IMG/VR virus record: IMGVR_UViG_3300025949_000061
Span: 1-35,898 of that record
Strand: one strand, 5' to 3'
Length of the DNA stretch: 35,898 nt
Source of the DNA: a virus
The position numbers were made by a program, and so were the translations under genes. This document shows, piece after piece, positions 22,786-30,328 of the stretch. The notes beneath the pieces are model-generated. The model made no database searches and was not told the origin of the DNA. It saw only the letters and a list, made by a program, of their open reading frames with translations. Numbering within the stretch: position 1 is the first letter of the stretch; each line of letters opens with the position of its first letter.

Positions 22786-23661
22786 TCATGAAGTAACGAT
22801 CTTCGTGAGCTTCGTCATCTTGCCTTCCGGGCCGTCGTATTCCTTCTGCCACTGATAATCGGTGATCTCGCCAGACATGCGTTTTGCGGTTATTTCGTTG
22901 ATCTGCTCTTGCGCTTGAGCCTTGGTTGTGCCGAATTGGCCAGGATTGTTGCCACCGGCGAAGCCACCTTCTTTCGTGGTCTCGCCCAGCTTCCAGAACA
23001 TCTTGAGCATCTTGTCGGTGCCGATTGCAGACTCGAGCTTCTTGAGATCCTCATCGCCTAAACCAGCCTGCGTACCGATCTCACGTAGACCGCGGCGACC
23101 TAGCTCTGCTCGTTCGTCGAACTGATGGCCCCATTCGCTCTGCAGTGATTGCAGGGCGGCTTCTGACTGCTGCTTCTCTAGCTGCTCTTGTGCTTTGATC
23201 TCGGTGCCGATGAACTCATTCCACTTGCTAGAAATCAGTTCTGCACTCTTCGGCGGTACACCTGCTTCGTGAAACCATTTCGCCGCAGTCTTTGCAAACC
23301 CATCATCTGTCTGACCTTCCGGCAACGGGAGCTTGTAGCCTTCCGGTGTTTCAGGCACGCCGAGCTTGCTCAGAAATGCCTTGCGGCCTTCGATATCGGC
23401 GTCGTCCTTTGGAAGCACAACCGTGCGACCGGCTTTTTCATGGCCGATTAAGCGCTCAAGACTCCAAGCAGCTTTGGCCGCCATCTCTGGAGACTCATAT
23501 TTTTTATTGCTCAGCCAGCCCTTGAGCTCAGCATCTTGTACCGAGTCATACCATGCGCCATTGGCCGCGGGTGTTGATTCAGTCTGTTGAGGCGTCGCCC
23601 CCGTCTGAAGAGGTGCCGCTGCTGTCGATTGAGGTGAAAGAATCTCGGCTGCCGTCGCCAT
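22786..23661 (-). CDS. Capsid scaffold protein
   Basis: From ATG at 23661 (GGAG five bases upstream; frame open from a GTG at 23667) the product is about 291 residues. It is acidic, helix-rich and lysine/glutamate-rich. It has the SKLGVPETPEGYKLPLPEG segment common in podophage scaffold proteins, a Gln/Glu coiled coil near residues 150-180 and a basic C-terminal tail that should contact capsid. It lies just upstream of the major capsid gene. Confidence 0.8.
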   Translation of the reverse strand: MATAAEILSPQSTAAAPLQTGATPQQTESTPAANGAWYDSVQDAELKGWLSNKKYESPEMAAKAAWSLERLIGHEKAGRTVVLPKDDADIEGRKAFLSKLGVPETPEGYKLPLPEGQTDDGFAKTAAKWFHEAGVPPKSAELISSKWNEFIGTEIKAQEQLEKQQSEAALQSLQSEWGHQFDERAELGRRGLREIGTQAGLGDEDLKKLESAIGTDKMLKMFWKLGETTKEGGFAGGNNPGQFGTTKAQAQEQINEITAKRMSGEITDYQWQKEYDGPEGKMTKLTKIVTS

Positions 23662-23917
23662 GTTCACTCCAGTTGATACGTAGGTGGATACGCTTCATCA
23701 CGTCTTGAAGACCGTTCTTATAAGCGGTGAGCCCGCCATCAAATCGGCCCGTGGAATCTTTCACAATGGCGGTGTCGCCGTGTTTGGTGAGCTTCTCTAG
23801 ATCTTTGATGACTAGCTCTTGCTCGAACGTGCGCTTACCCGGCAGTCCAAAGACATGCAGGTAGGCATCGCGCATTTCGCGCAGACGCTTAAGGGTTTGC
23901 TCGCGTTCATCTGTCAT
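23579..23917 (-). CDS. Bbp19-like virion protein
   Basis: From ATG at 23917, coupled by ATGA to the upstream gene, the product is 112 residues. Its core (LREMRDAYLHVFG, followed by RTFEQELVIKDLEKL) resembles the small Bbp19 family named for Bordetella phage BPP-1, usually found near portal and scaffold genes. The C-terminal 28 codons overlap the start of the scaffold gene in another frame by 83 bases, so its Ser/Asp-rich tail may be poorly constrained. Confidence 0.6.
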   Translation of the reverse strand: MTDEREQTLKRLREMRDAYLHVFGLPGKRTFEQELVIKDLEKLTKHGDTAIVKDSTGRFDGGLTAYKNGLQDVMKRIHLRINWSEHGDGSRDSFTSIDSSGTSSDGGDASTD

Positions 23918-25737
23918 AGCAGGTTCTTCATGAGTTGTATCACAGCTGCCTGCCAACTTTCAGCCTCCTGAGTTGTCTGCGCGCTCACTGATGGTTCAAG
24001 CGTCACGGTGACCTTTGGCGGAGCCGATGTTGTAAATGGCGAGATTGGATATTCTTCACCAAATACTTGACCCTCGCGCATGACGGGGCCGACGTCTTTT
24101 TTCTTTTTCTTAAGTTTTGTGCCAGGGACAAAGCCGGGGACGCTGCCAGTCGATACCTGCACAGCGATGATGTCGCCACCGCTCGCAGTCATTGACCCTG
24201 CTGTGAACGTGGCCGCAGCACCAGTGAGCGCAATGGTGATATCTCCGGCAACCTGTGGCGCGAGCGTTCCGGGCGTAAAGGTCGCCTGCATCCCGCTGAG
24301 CGCTAAGGCGAGATTCGGTGTGAGTGTGCCCGTAGCAATTGCTACGCTTTGACCCGCAAGTGCTACGGTTGGCGTTGCAATCAGTGTACCGGGCGCAAAG
24401 GTAGCCGCTGCACCGCTGAGCGCGACTGACGTTGCAGGCGCTAGGGTTCCAGCTGTGAACGTTGCAGCCTGCCCTATAAGGCCAACAGTCACATCGTTGC
24501 CGGTCGTCATCGTGCCGGCTGTGAATGTCGCTACCTGACCGAGCAGAGCAACGTCGGTGTTAGGCGTTACCGTGCCTGCGGCGAACGTGGCAGCTTGGCC
24601 TGTCAGTGCAATTAACAGTGATGGACTGAGCGTCCCTGCAGCGAAGGTTGCTGCTTGCCCCGTGAGGGCAATCGATGTTGATGGCGCTAGCGTGCCAGCG
24701 GCAAAGGTAGCTGCCTGACCAGTTAGCGCAACTGATGTACTTGGCGTTATTGTGCCGGACGCAAATGTCGCGGCTTGCCCGGTCAACGGAACGCTCAACG
24801 ATGGAGTGAGTGTTCCGGCTGCAAACGTTGCTGCTTGGCCTGTTAATGCAACCGTGACATTGGTTGCGACAGGAACGCCAGGCTTAAACGACTGCAGCGG
24901 CGGATTGCCGCCCGGCTTCTGTCCTGGGCCGAGCTTGCGAAAGAAAGACGGGGTAGTGGCAGCTGCACCACCCGCAGTATAGGTGATAACAATAATGCCT
25001 TGCGTACCTGCGCCACCGGCTGTATTACCACCAGTGAACGTACCGCCGCCGCCGCCGCCGCCGTAATTTCCGCCCGGGCCGCCGTTAGCTGTTCCGCCGC
25101 CGCCCGCGCCGCCACCACCAGAGCCGTGCGTGGCATCCCACTCGGTACCGTTCCCGCCCGTGCCACCTACGCCACTGCCACCCGTTCCACCCGCCCCGCC
25201 TGAACCGGCATCGCCGGAGCCGCCGTTAGCGCCGTTGTTGCTGTTGCCTCCAGTGACGCCAGCATTGCCGTCACCATTGGGGCCGGCAGCACCGCCACCG
25301 CCGGCGCCACCATTCAGAGAATCAGCTGTTCCACCACCGGCGCCGCCCGAGTTTTTAGTCGATCCAACACCGCTAGTCTTTAATCCGCCTGCACCGCCCG
25401 TGAGGCTGTCTAGAATGCCAGCAGCACCGCCCTTAGCTCCGCAACTCGATGCAGCTAGATTGGCTCCGTTGAACCAGGTATCGCCACCCGCGCCGCCTGA
25501 TGCGCCGCTTGTTGCAGTACCTGCCGCACCAACAGCAAGCGTTGCGCCATTTGAAGCGCTAACGGTGAGCGCTTTACTGTAGGCGCCACCACCGCCGCCC
25601 GATGCATCACTTGAGCCAGCGGTTGTGCCAGAACCGCCACCGCCACCACCAATAACCTCGACGACATCGGCAGTCCCTGGCCAATCCCCGGGTGCTGTAA
25701 ATGTTGTCCCCGACAGGATGTATATCGTCGTGGACAT
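23914..25737 (-). CDS. Glycine-rich fibre protein with 20-residue repeats
   Basis: This 607-residue protein has three parts. An N-terminal strand pair is followed by about 230 residues with very high Gly content (about residues 33-262), like polyglycine domains of phage adhesins. Residues about 290-520 hold eleven tandem 20-residue units of the form VALTGQAATFAAGTLTPSTS. The C-terminus has a Lys-rich run and a helix. Such repeats occur in many phage structural proteins. The position among head genes suggests a head fibre or minor structural protein. Its role is inferred. Confidence 0.6.
   Translation of the reverse strand: MSTTIYILSGTTFTAPGDWPGTADVVEVIGGGGGGSGTTAGSSDASGGGGGAYSKALTVSASNGATLAVGAAGTATSGASGGAGGDTWFNGANLAASSCGAKGGAAGILDSLTGGAGGLKTSGVGSTKNSGGAGGGTADSLNGGAGGGGAAGPNGDGNAGVTGGNSNNGANGGSGDAGSGGAGGTGGSGVGGTGGNGTEWDATHGSGGGGAGGGGTANGGPGGNYGGGGGGGTFTGGNTAGGAGTQGIIVITYTAGGAAATTPSFFRKLGPGQKPGGNPPLQSFKPGVPVATNVTVALTGQAATFAAGTLTPSLSVPLTGQAATFASGTITPSTSVALTGQAATFAAGTLAPSTSIALTGQAATFAAGTLSPSLLIALTGQAATFAAGTVTPNTDVALLGQVATFTAGTMTTGNDVTVGLIGQAATFTAGTLAPATSVALSGAAATFAPGTLIATPTVALAGQSVAIATGTLTPNLALALSGMQATFTPGTLAPQVAGDITIALTGAAATFTAGSMTASGGDIIAVQVSTGSVPGFVPGTKLKKKKKDVGPVMREGQVFGEEYPISPFTTSAPPKVTVTLEPSVSAQTTQEAESWQAAVIQLMKNLL
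24180..24862 (-). repeat. Tandem ~60-bp repeats (11 units) coding for AATFAAGTL-type motifs
   Basis: About eleven imperfect 60-bp units encode xALTGQAATFAAGTLxPSxS. The units are better conserved in amino acid than in base sequence, so selection acts on the protein. Copy number could vary through recombination. Confidence 0.8.
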
Positions 25738-26132
25738 TACGGGACCGGCTTGGGCAATGTTGCCGGCGGCACGAATGTACTAGGCGGAGTAAATACCCAT
25801 GTCTGGTCTGCGATGTCGTGCTGCACTAACGTACAGTTCGGCACAGCATCGCCGCAAAGCGGATCAGCAAGAATTGCGCCTACGATATTGTTATTTGCAT
25901 CGATGATGCAGTAGCGATCACTGGCAGGAACTTTGCTGGTAGCTGCAGTGACAGCCGCCTGCCATGCATTCAGATCGTTAGTTACCTGTTTGGTATAAAG
26001 CAGCGTGCCTTCGTTGGGGCCAGCTTTTCCTTGCGCAATGAACTGAATAGCATTGGCGACAGCGGCATTAGGATCAATGACGCGGCGAACACGCCCCGTT
26101 GCCTTGCTGTAAATAATAAGTTGGACGGCCAT
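25737..26132 (-). CDS. Hypothetical virion-region protein (131 aa)
   Basis: The N-terminus is beta-rich (AVQLIIYSKATGRVRRVIDP), the middle contains a helix and two Cys (ADPLCGDAVPNC), and the C-terminus is Pro-rich (TPPSTFVPPATLPKPVP). It overlaps the glycine-rich fibre gene by one base and is likely co-translated. It may be a fibre partner; no family is recognised. Confidence 0.5.
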   Translation of the reverse strand: MAVQLIIYSKATGRVRRVIDPNAAVANAIQFIAQGKAGPNEGTLLYTKQVTNDLNAWQAAVTAATSKVPASDRYCIIDANNNIVGAILADPLCGDAVPNCTLVQHDIADQTWVFTPPSTFVPPATLPKPVP

Positions 26133-26137
26133 TCATA

Positions 26138-26731
26138 TCACACGCCGCCGTAACCAAGCGCTTCGACCCAATACTGTTGCAGCTGGTAAGCATTGCCGGC
26201 TGCTGATGTGCCCATTGCTACAAACAGGTCGAGCGAGTTAGCTACTGTCGAGTCAAAGCCCGTTCCAACCGCTGGCGCCGTTTCAGGACCGACCGCAATA
26301 TAAGAACCTGCCGTGTAGTTCGCGCCGGGTGTTGCACCTGGAGCCACAATGCCGGGTCCTGCATGCCATGACGTACCCATGAGCGTTGCTAGCGTGCCAT
26401 TGCCCTGTGAGCGGCAAGTGAGCATGAATTGGCTAATCAGAGGCAGCGTGACATTGGTCGTTGTTGTTACCTTGAGCGCGCCCGTAGTGAAAGCGATCAC
26501 CGCGCCTACCATGATCTGAAACGTGATCGTATTGCCCGATACGCCGGACATGCCGCCAGCGAGTGTGATGCGCAGACCGCCGCCACGTTGAAAGAAGTTC
26601 CCCGGCAGTGGAATGAAGCCGCTCGATGCTTCTGTTGCCGTCGCGCTCGTAAGCATCGACTTGGCGGTGGTGAACGTGGTGTAGTTCGTGCCAGCGACAG
26701 GGATCGTTGCGATGAGTTGAGGATATGACAT
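26138..26731 (-). CDS. Beta-rich virion protein (197 aa)
   Basis: The product is rich in Gly, Thr and Ala with a dense pattern of short strands (LRITLAGGMSGVSGNTITFQ, TTTNVTLPLISQFML) and no helices of note. This composition suits a jelly-roll or Ig-like surface protein. It lies in the block between portal and scaffold with two similar proteins. No family is recognised. Confidence 0.55.
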   Translation of the reverse strand: MSYPQLIATIPVAGTNYTTFTTAKSMLTSATATEASSGFIPLPGNFFQRGGGLRITLAGGMSGVSGNTITFQIMVGAVIAFTTGALKVTTTTNVTLPLISQFMLTCRSQGNGTLATLMGTSWHAGPGIVAPGATPGANYTAGSYIAVGPETAPAVGTGFDSTVANSLDLFVAMGTSAAGNAYQLQQYWVEALGYGGV

Positions 26732-26738
26732 AGCTGTC

Positions 26739-27209
26739 TCAGGCGAGCTGGATAAGCGCGTTGCCTGCGGTATTCGCCGGCATCGTCAAGGTGAAGTTTC
26801 CGGCTGTGACTGTCTGCGAGCCGAAGGTATAGACACCGATCGCTTTATTGCTCTGCGTTGAGTTGTACAACATCACCGCATCAAACGCGGTTGAGAGCGT
26901 GACGGTTGTATAGACAATGCTCGCGCTAGGCGTCCACACACCGCTCGTGCTGTTTGTCGTTGGTGCTGTCGCATTGGTGACGGTCACGCCACCTGCGCTA
27001 TAGCCAGTTCCAGAAACCTCGCCCGTGGCTGTATAGGCAGTATTGCTGCCGTTCGTGGTAGCTGAGGCCAGATATAGCGCCGCCTTTACCGTGTCGGTAG
27101 TAGGTGACGTTAAGCTCGTGCGCGAGGTGAGCGTGACTGAACCGAGCTGATGATTACCGAGCATTACTTCGGCTTTAAAGCTCGTGCAAATTGCTTGTGT
27201 GTTTGCCAT
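26739..27209 (-). CDS. Phage beta-sandwich virion protein (156 aa)
   Basis: The sequence has the pattern of a widespread small phage structural protein: an N-terminal FKAEVMLGNHQLGSVTLTSR followed by VKAALYLASA, then AYTATGEVSGTGYSAGGVTV and a C-terminal VMLYNSTQSNKAIGVYTFGS. These proteins are usually found near head genes and look like Ig-like decoration proteins. The specific role is unproven. Confidence 0.6.
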   Translation of the reverse strand: MANTQAICTSFKAEVMLGNHQLGSVTLTSRTSLTSPTTDTVKAALYLASATTNGSNTAYTATGEVSGTGYSAGGVTVTNATAPTTNSTSGVWTPSASIVYTTVTLSTAFDAVMLYNSTQSNKAIGVYTFGSQTVTAGNFTLTMPANTAGNALIQLA

Positions 27210-27418
27210 TACCCGATTACTCCAGTCTTCGCCTCAACGCCGAGCCCGTGTTTCAAATGGACATGAACTGAGCGGTGCACTAACAGCGAGCCGCTGTAAT
27301 ACTCTACCCACTCGGTATGCTCATGATCGTTATCAACGACGCCAGTACGCTTTTCGAGCGTGCTTTCATCAGCTTCGCGAATCACGCCATCGCCTAAGTC
27401 AACTGTAATCACTGTCAT
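27209..27418 (-). CDS. Small hypothetical protein (69 aa)
   Basis: The product starts with a strand (MTVITVDLGDGVIREAD) and has a His-rich middle and end (DNDHEHTEW, SVHVHLKHG). It overlaps its downstream and upstream neighbours by one and four bases, so it is a coupled cistron of the virion operon. No family is recognised. Confidence 0.5.
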   Translation of the reverse strand: MTVITVDLGDGVIREADESTLEKRTGVVDNDHEHTEWVEYYSGSLLVHRSVHVHLKHGLGVEAKTGVIG

Positions 27419-27804
27419 TCCTCGGTAATCGTCATCTTGACCTTGCCATTTGGAAGGTCGACAACACCACTACGTTTGCGCGGCTTGACCATCTGTAACA
27501 TCATCGCGGTGAGCGCTTTTCGATCCTCTTGCGAGTCGGCCAGCATTCGCTCGTTCAGCATCTCTTCGACCTTGCGCAAGATCTCTGCCTCACGCGCGTC
27601 GTCATCCGCCTTGTCTTCTTCCTTTAGCCGCTTGATGCACTCATCTAGACGCGCTTCCCACACAGCAGTAACGCCCTGAATAATTCCGCGTATCTGCGCC
27701 TCATCCATGCGCGAATCGTCGTCTTTAGATTCCTTGCGCTTGTTCAGCTTCGAAACAAAGTCGGCGTTGTAATCAACCGGCGGCTGCACTTGGGCCTCCT
27801 GCAT
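27415..27804 (-). CDS. Coiled-coil hypothetical protein (129 aa)
   Basis: It is highly charged and helical, with a Lys/Asp/Glu-rich core (KRLKEEDKADDDAREAEILR) and a basic C-terminus ending in VKMTITEE. It overlaps the portal's 3' end by 32 bases. Such a protein next to the portal could be an internal scaffold or a head-completion factor; this is inference from position. Confidence 0.5.
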   Translation of the reverse strand: MQEAQVQPPVDYNADFVSKLNKRKESKDDDSRMDEAQIRGIIQGVTAVWEARLDECIKRLKEEDKADDDAREAEILRKVEEMLNERMLADSQEDRKALTAMMLQMVKPRKRSGVVDLPNGKVKMTITEE

Positions 27805-29461
27805 TCAATTGGCCAGCTTGTGCGCTTGCCTGAGCGGCTTTCGCGAGATTGAGCGCTGATGCAGAGACCGCGGGCGCACCGGCAACCATCGCTTGGTCTT
27901 GAGCCTGCTGTGCCTGCTGTTGCATGAGCTCGTCGATCTGCTCATCGGTACGCAGTAACTTTGCGGGACATCCGGTGATCATGGCCATCTCGCGCGCCGC
28001 GTCTGTCATATCGATGAGGTTTAAAACGGACTTGTCGAGATTGGCCATGACCGCCAGATTCTGGACCGTGTTCATGATCGCCGTGCCTTCCTCAGCGCGC
28101 ATGGCGCGCGTGAGCGGTGAGGTGTATTCGATCTTGATCACGTCTTTGATGGTTGGACGCTCGATGCCGCGAGCTATCGCAGCTTCGATCATCGATTCTG
28201 GCAGCGGCGGTAACTGCCCCGCCGTCTGCAAGATGTCGAGCTCGCGCGTAATGAGCGGTCCAAGGAACTCACTCTGTTGTCGTCCCATTGCAGGGGCAAT
28301 CATTGCGCCTTTCTCTTGGGCGCGAATCAATGCTTCGGTCGCCGTCATCTGCGGGTTCTGCACCAATATCTGGAACAGACTGGTGAGGAACGAATCGTTG
28401 ATCGTGGTGGCTTCGAGCTGCATCATCTGCTCGCCCCACTGCAGATCAGCTTTGATCTGAAATGGCTGCGCCAAGGGCTTGCCGTCTGAGCTCACCATGC
28501 CGTAGTTCACTGCACCGGGACGCTGATTGAACGGCGTCAATACGCCTTCTTCCTCGAGCAATATCGGTGGGTCGACCATCTTCTGACCCGCGCGCAGCAT
28601 CGTCTTTTTCATCTCGTTCAGCGTGCGGATCGCAGGCAATGCGGCAATTGCAGGCGAACGTCCGTAATGCTCACGCGGCGCCATACGATAGCGACCAATC
28701 GAGTACGGGAACGTTCTGAATCCTGAGCGCTGAATGACTGCCTTGTCTTTGAGCGCGATGTACCAGCTCTCGTACTTCATCGATTGATAGCCAATACGGT
28801 CCGTCTTCACATCCTCATTCGGCTTCACGCAGTGCAGGAAATCCATATCGACGAACGGATTGAGCTCGTACTGCTTACGGACCGATTCGCCAGCAGCCTC
28901 ACCAAACTGCTGCATAGCCTGTTTGGCGGTGTATCGGAACTTGCGGAAAACGGTATCGACCATCCCTGAGTGATCGAGTGACCACACGATTTCATTCAAG
29001 GGGATGGAGCGGTAACGCAGTCCCTTGCCGACGATCTCATCCGTGAATAGCGCGTTGTTACCGAAGGCACCCAGGGACATGTAGCACTCGTCCACTTGGC
29101 TTGCGAAGTTCGCCATCGGTCGATAGCGAGCGCCGAATAGGATCTTCACCAGGTTGTCTAGGTACTGCGCCGATTCCTCATCGTCTTCCAACTCATCAAA
29201 CCACGGTTGTAGCTTGTGCCATACCTGCGTGCGCGGCGTAAGCATCTGTTCCATCGCCGCAGCAAAGCGCTCGTTAGCCGTAACCGCAGTCGAATCAAAG
29301 AGCCGCGTATTGCGGTTCACGCCCTCGGCAAACTCGCCTACGAAGTTATCCCACGCAGGCATCACATATTGCGCAGTCGTATTCCAGAGCTGGCGGAAAT
29401 TGGCCTGCTGCGACCACAGATAGTCGTAGTGCTTGATGATCGTGTTGGCATCGTCGCTCAA
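27773..29461 (-). CDS. Portal protein
   Basis: The product is of podovirus head-tail connector type. Visible marks are DYLWSQQANFRQLWNTTAQY with YVMPAWDNF, then NERFAAAMEQMLTPRTQVWH, the large helical wing, the central DLQWGEQMMQLEATTINDSF and the C-terminal IEYTSPLTRAMRAEEGTAIM. This is the DNA-entry dodecamer. The frame is open from ATG 29527, but TTG at 29461 is preferred. It has GGAG eight bases upstream and overlaps the previous stop (TTGA), giving 562 residues. The C-terminus is Gln/Ala-rich. It sits downstream of the terminase as usual. Confidence 0.88.
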   Translation of the reverse strand: MSDDANTIIKHYDYLWSQQANFRQLWNTTAQYVMPAWDNFVGEFAEGVNRNTRLFDSTAVTANERFAAAMEQMLTPRTQVWHKLQPWFDELEDDEESAQYLDNLVKILFGARYRPMANFASQVDECYMSLGAFGNNALFTDEIVGKGLRYRSIPLNEIVWSLDHSGMVDTVFRKFRYTAKQAMQQFGEAAGESVRKQYELNPFVDMDFLHCVKPNEDVKTDRIGYQSMKYESWYIALKDKAVIQRSGFRTFPYSIGRYRMAPREHYGRSPAIAALPAIRTLNEMKKTMLRAGQKMVDPPILLEEEGVLTPFNQRPGAVNYGMVSSDGKPLAQPFQIKADLQWGEQMMQLEATTINDSFLTSLFQILVQNPQMTATEALIRAQEKGAMIAPAMGRQQSEFLGPLITRELDILQTAGQLPPLPESMIEAAIARGIERPTIKDVIKIEYTSPLTRAMRAEEGTAIMNTVQNLAVMANLDKSVLNLIDMTDAAREMAMITGCPAKLLRTDEQIDELMQQQAQQAQDQAMVAGAPAVSASALNLAKAAQASAQAGQLNAGGPSAAAG

Positions 29462-29718
29462 TGCAATGACTCCAAACGACGCACAACCTGCATTCCCATC
29501 ACCAGAAAGCAGTTCATCACCGGCCATGGGTTGCCTGCGGCCTTCGCAGCTGCAAGATCAAGCTGTAACAGCTCTCTATTCACGTTTCCTGCAGTCGCAA
29601 GCCAGTCGAGCATCTGGAACGCTTCGATATCACTCAGCTCCAGCACAAAGTGCTCTAACGGCTCGCCGCTATTCGTTGCATGCTTATGGAGCGCTTCGGC
29701 GCGCTGCATTGGCGTCAT
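29458..29718 (-). CDS. Hypothetical protein upstream of portal (86 aa)
   Basis: The product is helical with an acidic N-terminal half (LEHFVLELSDIEAFQMLDWL) and overlaps both neighbours by four bases. The tight coupling supports a real gene. No family is recognised. A head-assembly role is possible from position. Confidence 0.5.
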   Translation of the reverse strand: MTPMQRAEALHKHATNSGEPLEHFVLELSDIEAFQMLDWLATAGNVNRELLQLDLAAAKAAGNPWPVMNCFLVMGMQVVRRLESLH

Positions 29719-30140
29719 GAGCCCAGCAGCGACTTGCTTGAAGTGGTGACCGGAGCAGAGTTCGGCTGATTGCCACCAAAGATGTTGGCGAGTACACCGC
29801 GGCGGCGGCGAAGATAGTCAGACTGTTGCTGCGCTGAATTGGCGGCGGTATCTTGATTCGGCGCCTTGGGCGCTGCTGCTAGAGCTGCTGCGTTTTGAGC
29901 CGCAATGCGATCCTTCTCAAGCTTCGATTGCGTGAAGAAGTTGGCTGGATCGCCTACCGAACTCGTGTTGAGTTCGTCACCTTCACCTAAGCGCCGACCT
30001 GTGGTTTGTCCAGGCGTCAGGAACTTCACTAGCGAGTTGGTGGGCGCTGCGCTATTCAGCGCAAATGCAGCTGGATCGGTAACAGCGCGGAACGCTTTGT
30101 TACCCGTAATCTTCTTGAAGAGATTGACTGCGCCACTCAT
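29715..30140 (-). CDS. Hypothetical virion-region protein (141 aa)
   Basis: The frame is open from 30230, but ATG at 30140 (MSGAVNLFKKITG) is preferred because a separate coupled ORF occupies 30179-30328. The protein is Ala/Gln-rich with a basic patch (SDYLRRRRGVLANIFG) and a Ser/Thr tail ending in SKSLLGS, a C-terminus seen in several tail-assembly-type phage proteins. No family is firmly recognised. Confidence 0.55.
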   Translation of the reverse strand: MSGAVNLFKKITGNKAFRAVTDPAAFALNSAAPTNSLVKFLTPGQTTGRRLGEGDELNTSSVGDPANFFTQSKLEKDRIAAQNAAALAAAPKAPNQDTAANSAQQQSDYLRRRRGVLANIFGGNQPNSAPVTTSSKSLLGS

Positions 30141-30178
30141 GCCGCGATTGCGACACAAGCGTTTTGCAAATATCAACA

Positions 30179-30328
30179 CTACATATCGCTGTACTCGGGA
30201 CGCTGCCGCTGTTGCCTCAAGCGCTCCCATTCCCTAGGCGATAACGGCTCTTTGACAGGGTCGCGCTCCTTGATACGGCGGATCTCTTCATCCGAGAGCG
30301 GATCAAGGCGGCCTTGTTTCTCATCCAT
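30179..30328 (-). CDS. Small hypothetical protein (49 aa) coupled to terminase
   Basis: ATG at 30328 shares one base with the terminase stop (TGATG). The 49 codons encode a highly charged helical peptide (DEEIRRIKERDPVKEP, then SPREWERLRQQRQRPEYSDM). The stop is TAG at 30179. It fills the gap between terminase and the 141-residue gene and is under 60 codons. Coupling and coding character support it; no family is recognised. Confidence 0.55.
   Translation of the reverse strand: MDEKQGRLDPLSDEEIRRIKERDPVKEPLSPREWERLRQQRQRPEYSDM

Noticed and set aside
24180-24862. CRISPR array
   Set aside because: Regular 60-bp periodicity is coding repeats in one frame with no separate spacers or repeats of constant sequence.
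24752-25582. Proline-rich plus-strand ORFs opposite the glycine-rich gene
   Set aside because: Pro-rich frames are the expected antisense of GC-rich Gly codons; the minus-strand gene explains the region.
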